DNA from: Candidatus Poribacteria bacterium
Lineage (GTDB): Bacteria > Poribacteria > WGA-4E > WGA-3G
Assembly (NCBI GenBank): GCA_022821725.1
Contig: JAJEDB010000055.1
Location: 1 to 45,509 of the forward strand
Direction of reading: 5' to 3'
Length of the DNA stretch: 45,509 bases
The translations under genes and the position numbers were made by a program. Every line of letters begins with the position of its first letter. Within the stretch, counting starts at the first letter, position 1. The notes beneath the pieces were generated by a model. That model saw only the letters and a program-made list of their open reading frames with translations, did no database searches and was not told the DNA's origin. Positions 1-7,215 of the stretch are shown in pieces.

Positions 1-80
1 TGTCGGGAGGCTTCTGCTTTACTGCCCCCCTTGTCAATGAACTCAAGCACGCATTTGCGTAAATCTGATGAATAACTCAT
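1..80 (-). CDS. IS630 family transposase, N-terminal fragment (runs off window)
   Basis: Only the first 26 codons are present. They read MSYSSDLRKCVLEFIDKGGS followed by KAEASR, a typical N-terminus of IS630-family transposases (helix-turn-helix region, usual form SxDLRxKVLxxxxxGxSxxxAAR). The ATG is the complement of 78-80. The catalytic DDE domain lies outside the window on this side, but the C-terminus of a related copy is present at the right edge. It is too short for the reading frame to be tested by length; recognition rests on the motif alone. Confidence 0.75.
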   Translation of the reverse strand, partial: MSYSSDLRKCVLEFIDKGGSKAEASR

Positions 81-139
81 AATACCGAAGTATCCCATAA
101 ATATCAGAATCTGTCAACTTATTTACGGGCTTTACTATA
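1..139 (-). mobile_element. IS630-family insertion sequence, left part (5' end of transposase side)
   Basis: This is the start of an IS630/Tc1-mariner-type element running off the left edge. On the minus strand a transposase begins at 80. Its outer end, near 130-139, reads CTTTACTATA on the + strand. The same 10 bases occur in outward orientation at the right edge of the window (minus strand, 45374-45383), so they are taken as terminal inverted repeats beside a TA target. The element has cut into the restriction gene that follows. The exact end base is inferred from comparing the two copies. Confidence 0.75.
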
Positions 140-1032
140 AACCACCTGATCCGAACGCTTCAGCACCCGATGGCGCAAAATTGCGGACAGCAACGGTTAA
201 CGTTGGCGACGCACCGCCCGTTTTCCATGAAGATCAAGAACCACACGTTGAGAAAAACATTAGCGTATCCGATTTTACGCGCTGCCTTTCGGACATTGTG
301 TCAAATCCCTGGCAGGCTGCTCGCATTGCAGAAGAATTAATCGAAGGACTCAAAGCGAGCGGCGAAACCGATGAGAATATCTACGATAGACGTTCTTATC
401 TCATGCCTATGTTGCAGGAACACGTAGCGGGTGAAGTCGAAAATCAGTCAGAGCAAATTTTTCGTGAAAAGTTGGAAAACGGAGAAATTCGATTTGACTT
501 GGAGGTAGGTGAACCCAATTACAAACTGCGACAAAATTATAAAATTGAGGTTCACGCCAATCAGAATCTACTGACAAAATACGGTAAACCCGTTCAACTC
601 AGTCTTTTTGAACCGATGTATGAGTATCCGTCAGATAACGAATTGGAAAAGAATTTTGCGCATTTTCTTGATGGTGAGAAGGCATTGCAATGGTGGCATC
701 GGGTCGTGGCGCGTCAACAGGGTGAGTATTATGTGCAAGGTTGGAATGAACAACGCATCTATCCTGACTTCGTTGCGATGGCGAAGGAAGTTGAAGGCAT
801 GACACGTGTCCTGATTTTTGAAACAAAGGGGCAACATTTGGAAGGTAACCGTGACACCAAGTACAAACAAAAAGTGTTAAAAACCCTTGAAGCAGCGTTC
901 AACGCCACCAGCGGCACGAAAATGCGTGAAGTTCCAACACAGAGAGGTATCTTTCGATTGGTATTCAGCAAGCAAGAGTTTCCAGAGATTTCCGCACAGT
1001 TGAATGACGGTAGATATTCAACGGAAAGTTAG
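140..1032 (+). pseudogene. Type III restriction enzyme Res subunit, C-terminal fragment cut by IS630
   Basis: The open frame reaches back through the IS junction without its own start. The TTG at 181 has no ribosome binding site, so I read this as the 3' remnant of a longer gene. Counting from 181, the last ~150 residues match the C-terminus of type III restriction Res subunits: NFAHFLDGEKALQWWHRVVA, then the nuclease motif YPDF (D196) and LIFETKG (E214-T-K216), a PD-(D/E)XK site. The helicase domains that should precede it are missing. In the family, Res works with a Mod methyltransferase to cut unmodified DNA. With the motor lost this copy should be inactive, unless the upstream half survives beyond the window. 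Confidence 0.8.
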
Positions 1033-1082
1033 CATAGTGCGTCACGAGGATCTCCCGTTAGAATATGCTACAGGTTAACGCT

Positions 1083-1111
1083 TTGCCTTTTCTCGCCAAA
1101 TGTGCTACTAT
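1083..1111 (+). promoter_or_regulatory. Possible sigma-70 promoter for the AAA/DUF4435 pair
   Basis: TTGCCT (1083-1088) and TACTAT (1106-1111) are separated by 17 bases, about 47 bases before the ATG at 1159. This is the only convincing -35/-10 pair in the 126-base spacer. It would make the two-gene unit independent of the broken restriction gene. Confidence 0.35.
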
Positions 1112-1158
1112 TTTAGCAATCGATATGAAGGTTATAGATTCTAAGAGGGCACCAAAAC

Positions 1159-2484
1159 ATGAGCAGTTATTTTATTGAATCTTTCAAAATAGACAAACTA
1201 TGGGGTTATCGAGACATCGCACTAACTTTTAAGAAGGATGTGAATATACTGATAGGTCCGAACGGTTCTGGCAAAACCACTATTTTGAACCTACTGCATT
1301 CTATCTTGTCGCTTAATTGCCAGCCCGTTTTAGATGCTGGTTTTGACCTGGCAGAGATTAAGGTGAAAAACTTTGAAGATAGTTCTGTACGCACCGTTGA
1401 GGTTAGTATTTCAGACCAACTGCTGAAATTCAGACTGGATGAGGAAAAACAAGATGTTGATCTAATCACTACTGCTAATCAAAGAATCCCTGCAGCCTAT
1501 TTGGTATCCGAAAGAGGTCGCATTGCCCAGAGAAGGCTACCTCGGCATTTGGCAAGAGGAAGAATAGTATCAGAGGATTTTTATGATGAATTAACTGCCT
1601 TAGTTCCGATCGCTTGGCTTCCTGTAAGTCGAAGTCGCCGTTTACCCAGAACAGAGTACGAGGAAGAATCGTCTACAAGAGCAGAACCTGTGGAATCAGT
1701 AGACTTACGACTCCGGGAATTATTGCGTGAACTTTTTCATTATCATTCTGGCTTAAACACCCAGCTTTCTGAACGTTATAAAGTGTTTGAACTTGAGGTT
1801 TTATCAGTGATGCTTTACAGTAAAGAGCACGACCACCTTGATTCAATCCTTAATTCGATTCCGTCTTTCTTACCAACAGAAACTCAAAAAGATCAATTGA
1901 TGGGAGCTTTTGAAGATGCTAAACTTTTAAATAAACAGATGCGGACCAGAATTAATGATCATTTTGCTGCTGCAGAGAAGGCAGTAAAACAAATTAGTGA
2001 AAATATGGATAAAGGTATTCGTTTGGATCTAGAGGATGTCCTTGTGCTTCCGCTTATCCCTCGAACGCAAGCTATGGTCGAATGTGCAGCGCGACTTGAA
2101 AAGGATAAGGAAGATATTTTTCAGTACATACGACGTTATGAGGAAACCGCTAATTCATTTTTGGATGATAAGTCCATAAGAGTTGACGAGAATGGACAAT
2201 TAAAAATTGAGTCTTCTTCACCGTCGAGTTTGAATCACCATCTTCTTTCTTCAGGTGAAAAACAGGTTTTAATCTTACTAACCCAAGCTCTTCTCAAGGT
2301 CAAACAACCAATAGTTTACATCGCCGATGAACCAGAATTGTCACTACACGTCACTTGGCAGGAAAAACTGTTGGAATCCGTGGTAACACTTGGTGGACAG
2401 AAACAGATAATCGTCGCAACACATTCCCCTGATATTGTTGGAGATTTTAGGGATAAAGTGATAGATTTGGGGAGTCAAAGTTAA
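1159..2484 (+). CDS. AAA family (ABC/RecF-like) ATPase, AriA-like component of a PARIS-type defence pair
   Basis: This 441-aa protein is a cytoplasmic ATPase of the OLD/RecF/SMC-like class (AAA_15/AAA_21). Walker A is GPNGSGKTT at residues 33-41. The ABC signature LSSGEKQ is at about 363-369, Walker B VYIADEPE has D390/E391, and the H-loop ATHS has H422. About 300 helical, charged residues lie between Walker A and the signature. Its stop overlaps the ATG of the DUF4435 gene by one base, so the two are translationally coupled. In PARIS, the AAA15 ATPase AriA forms a complex that holds the DUF4435 nuclease AriB until a phage anti-restriction protein is sensed. Assignment to PARIS is inference from this architecture. 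Other AAA + TOPRIM pairs (OLD-type, retron effectors) are possible. The gene is visibly AT-richer than the core genes. Confidence 0.8.
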   Translation: MSSYFIESFKIDKLWGYRDIALTFKKDVNILIGPNGSGKTTILNLLHSILSLNCQPVLDAGFDLAEIKVKNFEDSSVRTVEVSISDQLLKFRLDEEKQDVDLITTANQRIPAAYLVSERGRIAQRRLPRHLARGRIVSEDFYDELTALVPIAWLPVSRSRRLPRTEYEEESSTRAEPVESVDLRLRELLRELFHYHSGLNTQLSERYKVFELEVLSVMLYSKEHDHLDSILNSIPSFLPTETQKDQLMGAFEDAKLLNKQMRTRINDHFAAAEKAVKQISENMDKGIRLDLEDVLVLPLIPRTQAMVECAARLEKDKEDIFQYIRRYEETANSFLDDKSIRVDENGQLKIESSSPSSLNHHLLSSGEKQVLILLTQALLKVKQPIVYIADEPELSLHVTWQEKLLESVVTLGGQKQIIVATHSPDIVGDFRDKVIDLGSQS

Positions 2485-3371
2485 TGTCGTTGTCCCGAAC
2501 CCCCTCGGGGTTAGCTGCGCAATATCTCTTTTACAAAGACCGAGTTCTCGTTTACGTTGAAGGACATACAGATATTCCTTTTTATAAAGTGGTTCTCGAA
2601 AATTATAATTGCCGAATACAAGCATACAGCGAAGAAACGGATTACCATCAATTGTTGGAGGTGCTTGTAACAGATGATCCCCACTGTGTCGTTATAGTTG
2701 ATGGGCATTATGAAATTTTAACGCGTAGACGAAGTCAGCATAGGCGATTAGTTTTGCTGCACCGTCACTCTTGTGAAAACTATCTTCTTGAAGAAAAGCC
2801 AATAGAGCAGTTCCGTCATAGCCGCGCTCCTTTAAGAGATACTTTAGAAAAGTTACCAAGTAGCTTTAGCGAAATACTTGAAAATACAGAACTGAAATTT
2901 AAGGAACTATTAATCTTAGACGTAGCACATCAGCGCGCAAAAACGGGTTATAAGGTGCTGCCCAAGGGAGCAGACGGGTTTTTTGTAAAATCAACAGCGG
3001 ATTTTGAAAATAACAGAATTCAGGAACGATGGAGTGAAGCAACTCTGCGTATTGATGAACAAAGTATTGATGAAGCGAGAACTTTGGTTCGGGAGTTTTT
3101 GAAAAATCATCGTTTCATTGACTTACTGCCCGGGCACTTCGCTTTTAGCATTATAAGGCGCTGGATAAACCACACTGTCGATGTGAGGCAAAGAATTTTA
3201 GAGGAGGATATCAGAGTGTTCCTTTCAACAGAAGTATGGCGATTGGTGAAAACCCGGGACCATAACAGTTTAAAAACACGGTTAAGGCGTGCAGTTCGGG
3301 AAGCAGAGAAAATTCGTCAAGCCAGTAGAAGTCAAACACCCGTTCGTAGTCGTGCGATTCATCGCACGTAA
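2484..3371 (+). CDS. DUF4435 (TOPRIM-like) protein, AriB-like putative nuclease/effector
   Basis: This 295-aa protein is coupled to the ATPase before it. The N-terminal third has the DUF4435 pattern: LVYVEGHTDIPFY with E26 and D30, the acidic strand VVIVDGHYE with D73, and the block HRHSCENYLLE around residues 94-104. In AriB of PARIS this family is a TOPRIM nuclease that attacks host tRNA on activation, and the catalytic glutamate is, as I recall, also E26. The usual second Asp of a TOPRIM DxD is replaced by D73-G-H here, so metal binding may differ. The C-terminal half is helical and basic, ending in an arginine-rich tail that may bind nucleic acid. The domain family is fairly secure; the nuclease activity and tRNA target are inferred. 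Confidence 0.78.
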   Translation: MSLSRTPSGLAAQYLFYKDRVLVYVEGHTDIPFYKVVLENYNCRIQAYSEETDYHQLLEVLVTDDPHCVVIVDGHYEILTRRRSQHRRLVLLHRHSCENYLLEEKPIEQFRHSRAPLRDTLEKLPSSFSEILENTELKFKELLILDVAHQRAKTGYKVLPKGADGFFVKSTADFENNRIQERWSEATLRIDEQSIDEARTLVREFLKNHRFIDLLPGHFAFSIIRRWINHTVDVRQRILEEDIRVFLSTEVWRLVKTRDHNSLKTRLRRAVREAEKIRQASRSQTPVRSRAIHRT

Positions 3372-3430
3372 AGATGAGATAATACCTGCCATTGACCTCT
3401 GACAGTCCAAAAATGTCACCATTCCAAACA

Positions 3431-3540
3431 CATCAAATCCGCGAAACCTGATAAATCCACGAGGGTCCGCGATTCTGACAATAACCCCCAGCCGCTTACA
3501 GTTGACTGCCATAATCCTGCCAATCCTAATTCTGATAATT
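3431..3540. repeat. TCCGCGA-rich dispersed repeat, copy 1
   Basis: The order AAATCCGCGA - GATAAATCC - TCCGCGATTCtGACAATAACC - TGACTGCC - ATAATCC - TCCTAATTC is shared with 3887-3980, including the same downstream sequence. The two are therefore copies of one unit about 100 bases long. Confidence 0.6.
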
Positions 3541-3553
3541 ATACGTAAGTTGC

Positions 3554-3656
3554 TATAGTAGATTTTAGAATTAATTTTACACTATAAATCGGTGCGGTTA
3601 GAAACCGCACCTACCGGGGGATGGAAAGTGTAAACTTATTTTTAGAATTCACTATA
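3554..3656. repeat. MITE-like element with ~30-base inverted ends related to IS630
   Basis: The left end (3554-3583) and the complement of the right end (3627-3656) match at 24 of 30 positions, both beginning TATAGT and ending TTTACACT. The first 22 bases match the inward-reading end of the IS630 copy at 45373 at about 20 positions. The centre (3590-3617) is the palindrome GGTGCGGTTAGAAACCGCAC with CTACCGGG attached. It has no coding capacity and is probably mobilised by IS630 transposase. Confidence 0.6.
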
Positions 3657-3659
3657 TCT

Positions 3660-3745
3660 TTTATAGACATAGCACTCCGCTGGAGTGCGGTGCCTTGAAA
3701 CAACGATTTTCTATAGACATATTGAAGAAACACCCAAGCAAAAAC
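3660..3745. repeat. TATAGACATA composite repeat, copy 1
   Basis: It contains TATAGACATAGC, a CTCCGCTGGAGTGCGG hairpin, TTTTCTATAGACATAT, then GAAGAAACACCCAAGCAAAA. The same units in the same order, with the last one inverted, occur at 8680-8800. The last unit also occurs inverted at 14525-14551. Confidence 0.55.
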
Positions 3746-3886
3746 CCCCGATGGGGTGGACAAAGAGACTGAAACGCTCTTTGAAATACGCAAAACCTAT
3801 GAGTAGCAACTCGGGTTAATTACACACTACATCCGCGAAACGCATCACAATATTACGAAAACCCCTCAATACACAGAACACCCAAA

Positions 3887-3980
3887 ATCCGCGACAATCC
3901 GATAAATCCGCGACAATCCGCGATTCAGACAATAACCGCTGATAACTGACTGCCGATCCCCATAATCCCATAAGTCCCAA
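3887..3980. repeat. TCCGCGA-rich dispersed repeat, copy 2
   Basis: Second copy of the unit at 3431-3540. The submotif AATCCGCGACAATCCG is tandemly doubled here. Confidence 0.6.
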
Positions 3981-4045
3981 TTCAAACAAACAAAACAGCA
4001 GGACTTACGCAGTGCGATATGAATTGCGCGTGTAAGAAAAAAGAT

Positions 4046-4074
4046 TTGCATTTTAGGGGGTTTTGTGGTGTAAT
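4046..4074 (+). promoter_or_regulatory. Possible sigma-70 promoter before the PD-(D/E)XK-like gene
   Basis: TTGCAT (4046-4051) and TGTAAT (4069-4074) are spaced by 17 bases and lie 36 bases before the ATG at 4110, which has its own GGATGGAGG ribosome site at 4092-4100. Confidence 0.3.
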
Positions 4075-4109
4075 TCTATTATAGTCTGACGGGATGGAGG
4101 CTTTCTCTT

Positions 4110-4715
4110 ATGGCATATAGCGATTGGACTTTAGAAACCGTAAAAAAAGCGTTCCAGTTAGAAGAAATGAACGCCGCTGGCATTTTTGCTGAAGTAGACC
4201 CCGTGGAACCGAGCACACATCTTGCCACGACCCTGGCACGCAATGTGCCATTAGCCTTTGCGATGGGCACTGAAAAGGCAAAATCAGAACTGATCGTCTC
4301 TGCTGTGTTGGTTGAACTCTGGGAGCACTTCGATCGCAGCATCAGCTTTTTCTCGGGGATCGACTTTAATGTTGATGCTGAAAACGGTTTGACCGGCGTT
4401 TGCGATTTTCTGGTGAGCCTGTCGCCTGCCCAATTCCATTTGGAGGCACCGGTCATCATTCTGGTTGAAGCGAAAAAGGATAATTTGACGGCAGGACTCG
4501 GGCAATGTGTCGCAGAGATGATCGCCGCCCAACGCTTTAATGCCGAAAGAGAGAAAGACATCCCTCACATCTATGGTGCTACGACATCAGGCATAGACTG
4601 GGTATTCCTTAAGCTGGCCGGAAAGAAACTCCAACTTGATATGGCAGCCTACCAAATCGCGCAGTGCGACAAAATCCTCGGTATTCTCGCCAGTATGGTG
4701 GCACAAAAGGCATGA
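4110..4715 (+). CDS. PD-(D/E)XK-fold-like hypothetical protein
   Basis: This 201-aa soluble protein is not one I can name. The middle carries the order of residues expected of a PD-(D/E)XK nuclease fold: E60 in a helix (KSELIVSAVL), D99 in GVCDFLVS, E120-A-K122 in IILVEAKKD, and Q132 in LGQCVAEM. That pattern (E...D...ExK...Q) is shared by restriction-endonuclease-like proteins, and similar small proteins are common in cyanobacteria and related genomes. A clear GGAGG lies before the ATG. It stands alone between two repeat-rich spacers, 1.4 kb from the defence-like genes, so it could be a stand-alone nuclease or a non-enzymatic relative. Fold assignment is moderate; substrate unknown. Confidence 0.7.
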   Translation: MAYSDWTLETVKKAFQLEEMNAAGIFAEVDPVEPSTHLATTLARNVPLAFAMGTEKAKSELIVSAVLVELWEHFDRSISFFSGIDFNVDAENGLTGVCDFLVSLSPAQFHLEAPVIILVEAKKDNLTAGLGQCVAEMIAAQRFNAEREKDIPHIYGATTSGIDWVFLKLAGKKLQLDMAAYQIAQCDKILGILASMVAQKA

Positions 4716-4810
4716 ACGCGCGTTTGGAAGAGGTGTGGTTTCAAGGTATCTTATTTTTCTTGCTTTATTGGCAATGTGCTGATACAATTTTAGATGAAGA
4801 TCAAATAAAT

Positions 4811-4891
4811 ATTTCGGTAATTTTTTAGAGAAAACCCGTGCGGTTAGGAAACCGCACCTACCGGGCCTAGGGAAAATTGGAATTACCGAAT
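4811..4891. repeat. MITE-like element with ATTTCGGTAATT ends, copy A
   Basis: ATTTCGGTAATT at 4811-4822 faces AATTACCGAATT at 4881-4892. Inside is the palindrome GTGCGGTTAGGAAACCGCAC followed by CTACCGGG. Copy B is at 21788-21871 with the same ends and core. The right end stops only 3 bases before the ATG at 4895, so the insertion has replaced the leader of the regulator gene. Confidence 0.6.
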
Positions 4892-4894
4892 TAA

Positions 4895-5821
4895 ATGCTT
4901 AAGCTTATGGTGACACAACAAAAAATCCCAGAACGGTTCTGGTGCGTTAAAGGGATAGACATCTTCCAAGACCTTACTGAATCGGATGCCGACGCGCTCG
5001 CACGGATAACGACGTTCGTTCACTTAAAACACGGAGACACGCTCTCTGCTGAAGGCGTTTATCTATTGAAAGAGGGTCGTATCAAAATTTATCGGACCCC
5101 GCCTGAAGGTGAAGCGATCACGTTAGACGTGCTGGACCCCGGTGAGTTCTTTGGGGCGGTCAAATGGGAGGATGACACCGCACATCCGAACGTCACCGCT
5201 GAGACCTTTGCTGAGACTTCGATTGTCGGGGTTGTAAGCACCCAGAACTTCCAGTATTTTTTGAAACGAAAACCGCATTTAGCCATGCCACCGCAGAGAA
5301 CGTTAGGAAGCCTTCTAAATCGGCATCTACCTTGGCGTTCAAAGAAACCAGCGGATTATAATCTCGTAACTTCACCTCAGAAACCGCGTCGGGGACTGAC
5401 AAATCCTTTCCTGAACATTGCGTTCCGAAGTCCGGCATCTCGACTCGCACTCCTGTTACAAAACTGCGCCGAGGCATCAGAACACAGACGCACAGCGATG
5501 GGACGGAGTTCGGAGTGTGTCGGACGTAAACTCTCGACGAGGCGGTTGGCGCAACTCATCGGCAGTTCCGTTGAGAACATGGAAGTCCTTCTCAATCAGT
5601 TTAAACAGCATCAGATCATAAAGAAACGGTTTCGGCGGATTCAGATACTTGACCCGTGGCAACTCAAAAAGATTGCCAACGCAAGAATGAAAACGCTACC
5701 CCCTCTTCAAACTCAGTCGGATTCCAACTTTCTACCAGACACGCAGCCTGCAACATCGGAGCAGGCGGGTTTAAGGAACGCCGTTGATAGTTCAAACGGA
5801 CGTTATTCCTCCGCAAGGTAA
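4895..5821 (+). CDS. Crp/Fnr-like transcription regulator with repeat-derived C-terminal tail
   Basis: This 308-aa protein has an N-terminal cyclic-nucleotide-binding fold (about residues 15-130, with LDPGEFFGAV at the phosphate cassette position) and a C-terminal Crp-type winged helix (about 210-255, STRRLAQLIGSSVENMEVLL). The arginine that contacts cyclic nucleotide phosphate in CRP is not visible after GEFFG, so the ligand is unlikely to be cAMP. The ~80-residue linker is longer than usual. The last ~30 residues are encoded by a repeat (5736-5830) that also supplies the stop codon. Start 4895 or 4907 (second ATG); no clear ribosome site, because a MITE ends just upstream. It is followed after 11 bases by the M28 peptidase, which it may regulate. 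Confidence 0.75.
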   Translation: MLKLMVTQQKIPERFWCVKGIDIFQDLTESDADALARITTFVHLKHGDTLSAEGVYLLKEGRIKIYRTPPEGEAITLDVLDPGEFFGAVKWEDDTAHPNVTAETFAETSIVGVVSTQNFQYFLKRKPHLAMPPQRTLGSLLNRHLPWRSKKPADYNLVTSPQKPRRGLTNPFLNIAFRSPASRLALLLQNCAEASEHRRTAMGRSSECVGRKLSTRRLAQLIGSSVENMEVLLNQFKQHQIIKKRFRRIQILDPWQLKKIANARMKTLPPLQTQSDSNFLPDTQPATSEQAGLRNAVDSSNGRYSSAR

Positions 5822-5830
5822 AATTAAAAC
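5736..5830 (+). repeat. Leader repeat with CCGCAAGGTAAAATTAAAA, copy before the M28 gene
   Basis: About 95 bases from CAGACACGCAGCCTGCAACA to the leader motif CCGCAAGGTAAAATTAAAA (5811-5829), ending just before the ATG at 5833. A clearly homologous copy runs on the minus strand from 35439 to 35344, also ending directly at a start codon. GCAAGG may act as the ribosome site. Confidence 0.65.
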
Positions 5831-5832
5831 TT

Positions 5833-7212
5833 ATGAGCAAGAAGAACCCTTATTTACAAATCGACCAGCAGATGGTCGGTGACATTTACACTTCGCGAGA
5901 AGTGATGGAAAATCTGACAGTCTTATGCGATGAATACGGGGCTCGGTTCGCCGGAACGCCTGAAGAATATGAAGCCGCAAACTTCATCGCTGCGTGTTTC
6001 AAACGCTACGGACTCCAGAACGTTAAACTTGAAACCTATCCCTACGCTGGCTGGACGCGTGGTGCAGCAACGCTTGAGGTTATCGAACCGATTCGTCGGA
6101 CATTGCACTGCATCTCGCTCCCCTACTGCCCCGCTGCCGACATCACCACGGAACTCATCTCTGTCGGATGTGGAAGCCCTGACGAATACACCGCAGTCGG
6201 TGATACCGCTACCGATAAACTGGTTATGGCGCAGAGTGCCTCACCCCCAGATCTCGGAAGATGGGTCCATCGCAAGGAGAAGTTCGAACGCGCCGTGCTC
6301 GCAGGCGCGAGTGGATTCATTTTTGTCAGTGAACACCCCGGTGTCGGTCCCGAAACGGGAAGCCTTCAAAATGACAGGCGCGCCCCTATCCCCGGCATAT
6401 CCGTTTGCAAAGAGGATGGCGAATTCTTAGCGCGGTTGATCGCACGAGAAAATGGAAAGGTAACACTGAAACTCCAGACAACCGACATCAATGAACCGCG
6501 GACCTCGTGGAACGTCGTCGCAGATTTGCCCGGTAATGAAAACGCCGAAGAAATGGTGGTTGTCGGGTGCCATTACGACGGACACGATATTTCACAAGGG
6601 GCGCACGACCCCGCTTCAGGCATGGTATCCGTCATAGAAGCCGCTCGTGTGCTATCCACGCATGCCGCCGATTCGCTCAAGTGCACCATCCGGTTCATCG
6701 CTTTCGGAACCGAAGAGATCGGGCTTACCGGTGCGTTCCGTTATGTCGATGCACACGCCTCGGAGCTGGATAACATTCGGTTCATGCTCAATATGGATGC
6801 GGCAGGCGGTTCAAGTCGCAAGGGCATCGTTCTTCACCACTGGAACGCGTTGGACGCCTTCTTTAACACCGCACGTGAGCAGATGCACGCTGAAATGCCG
6901 GTTGGACAAAAGGTGCATTCCTACTCTGACCATTTCCCGTTTTTCCTCAAGGGCGTGCCTTCAAGCCACATGGGTGATCCAGAGGCACCTCCTGGGGGTA
7001 GAGGCTTCGGTCATACGGCTTATGATACGCTGGATAAGGTAGAATTGGAGAACCTACGGGCTGCCAGCGCGGTGGGTGCCAGAGTCGCACTCCGTTGTGC
7101 AAATGCCGATGATTTTCCCGCCAAACGCAGAACCTCGGAAGCTGTTCAAGAGATTGTTGACACGGATCCAGGGTTAGAGGGATATAGAATCTCTCTTAAA
7201 CTGACCCGCTAA
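5833..7212 (+). CDS. M28 family zinc aminopeptidase with PA-like insert
   Basis: This 459-aa zinc exopeptidase probably removes N-terminal amino acids or dipeptides. The expected M28 metal ligands are all present: H247 (GCHYDGH), D259 (AHDPASG), E295 next to the catalytic-base position (GTEEIG, E294/E295), D322 (NMDAAG) and H394 (FGHTAYDT). Residues ~90-215 look like the protease-associated domain often inserted in this family. No signal peptide is evident, so it may be cytoplasmic. Start 5833 is set by the leader repeat. It lies 11 bases after the Crp-like gene and 3 bases before htrA, suggesting a regulator-peptidase-protease operon. Confidence 0.88.
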   Translation: MSKKNPYLQIDQQMVGDIYTSREVMENLTVLCDEYGARFAGTPEEYEAANFIAACFKRYGLQNVKLETYPYAGWTRGAATLEVIEPIRRTLHCISLPYCPAADITTELISVGCGSPDEYTAVGDTATDKLVMAQSASPPDLGRWVHRKEKFERAVLAGASGFIFVSEHPGVGPETGSLQNDRRAPIPGISVCKEDGEFLARLIARENGKVTLKLQTTDINEPRTSWNVVADLPGNENAEEMVVVGCHYDGHDISQGAHDPASGMVSVIEAARVLSTHAADSLKCTIRFIAFGTEEIGLTGAFRYVDAHASELDNIRFMLNMDAAGGSSRKGIVLHHWNALDAFFNTAREQMHAEMPVGQKVHSYSDHFPFFLKGVPSSHMGDPEAPPGGRGFGHTAYDTLDKVELENLRAASAVGARVALRCANADDFPAKRRTSEAVQEIVDTDPGLEGYRISLKLTR

Positions 7213-7215
7213 GTT

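Larger units (their letters stand above)
3372..4109. other. 738-base gene-free spacer filled with dispersed repeats
   Basis: No convincing gene is seen. The spacer holds two copies of a TCCGCGA-rich repeat (3431-3540 and 3887-3980), a 103-base MITE-like element (3554-3656), a TATAGACATA-flanked composite repeat (3660-3745) and the sequence GGACTTACGCA (about 3994-4004), which recurs at 27843-27853. The short open frames on both strands do not resemble proteins. Confidence 0.7.

Noticed and set aside
3887..3945. Tandem CCGCGACAATCCG words as a CRISPR array
   Set aside because: Only two imperfect units, no regular spacers, no cas genes; the same sequence recurs as a dispersed repeat at 3431.
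4079..4561. 160-residue open frame antisense to the PD-(D/E)XK-like gene
   Set aside because: It mirrors the codons of the + strand gene, which has a good ribosome site and a nuclease-like motif; the antisense product resembles nothing.
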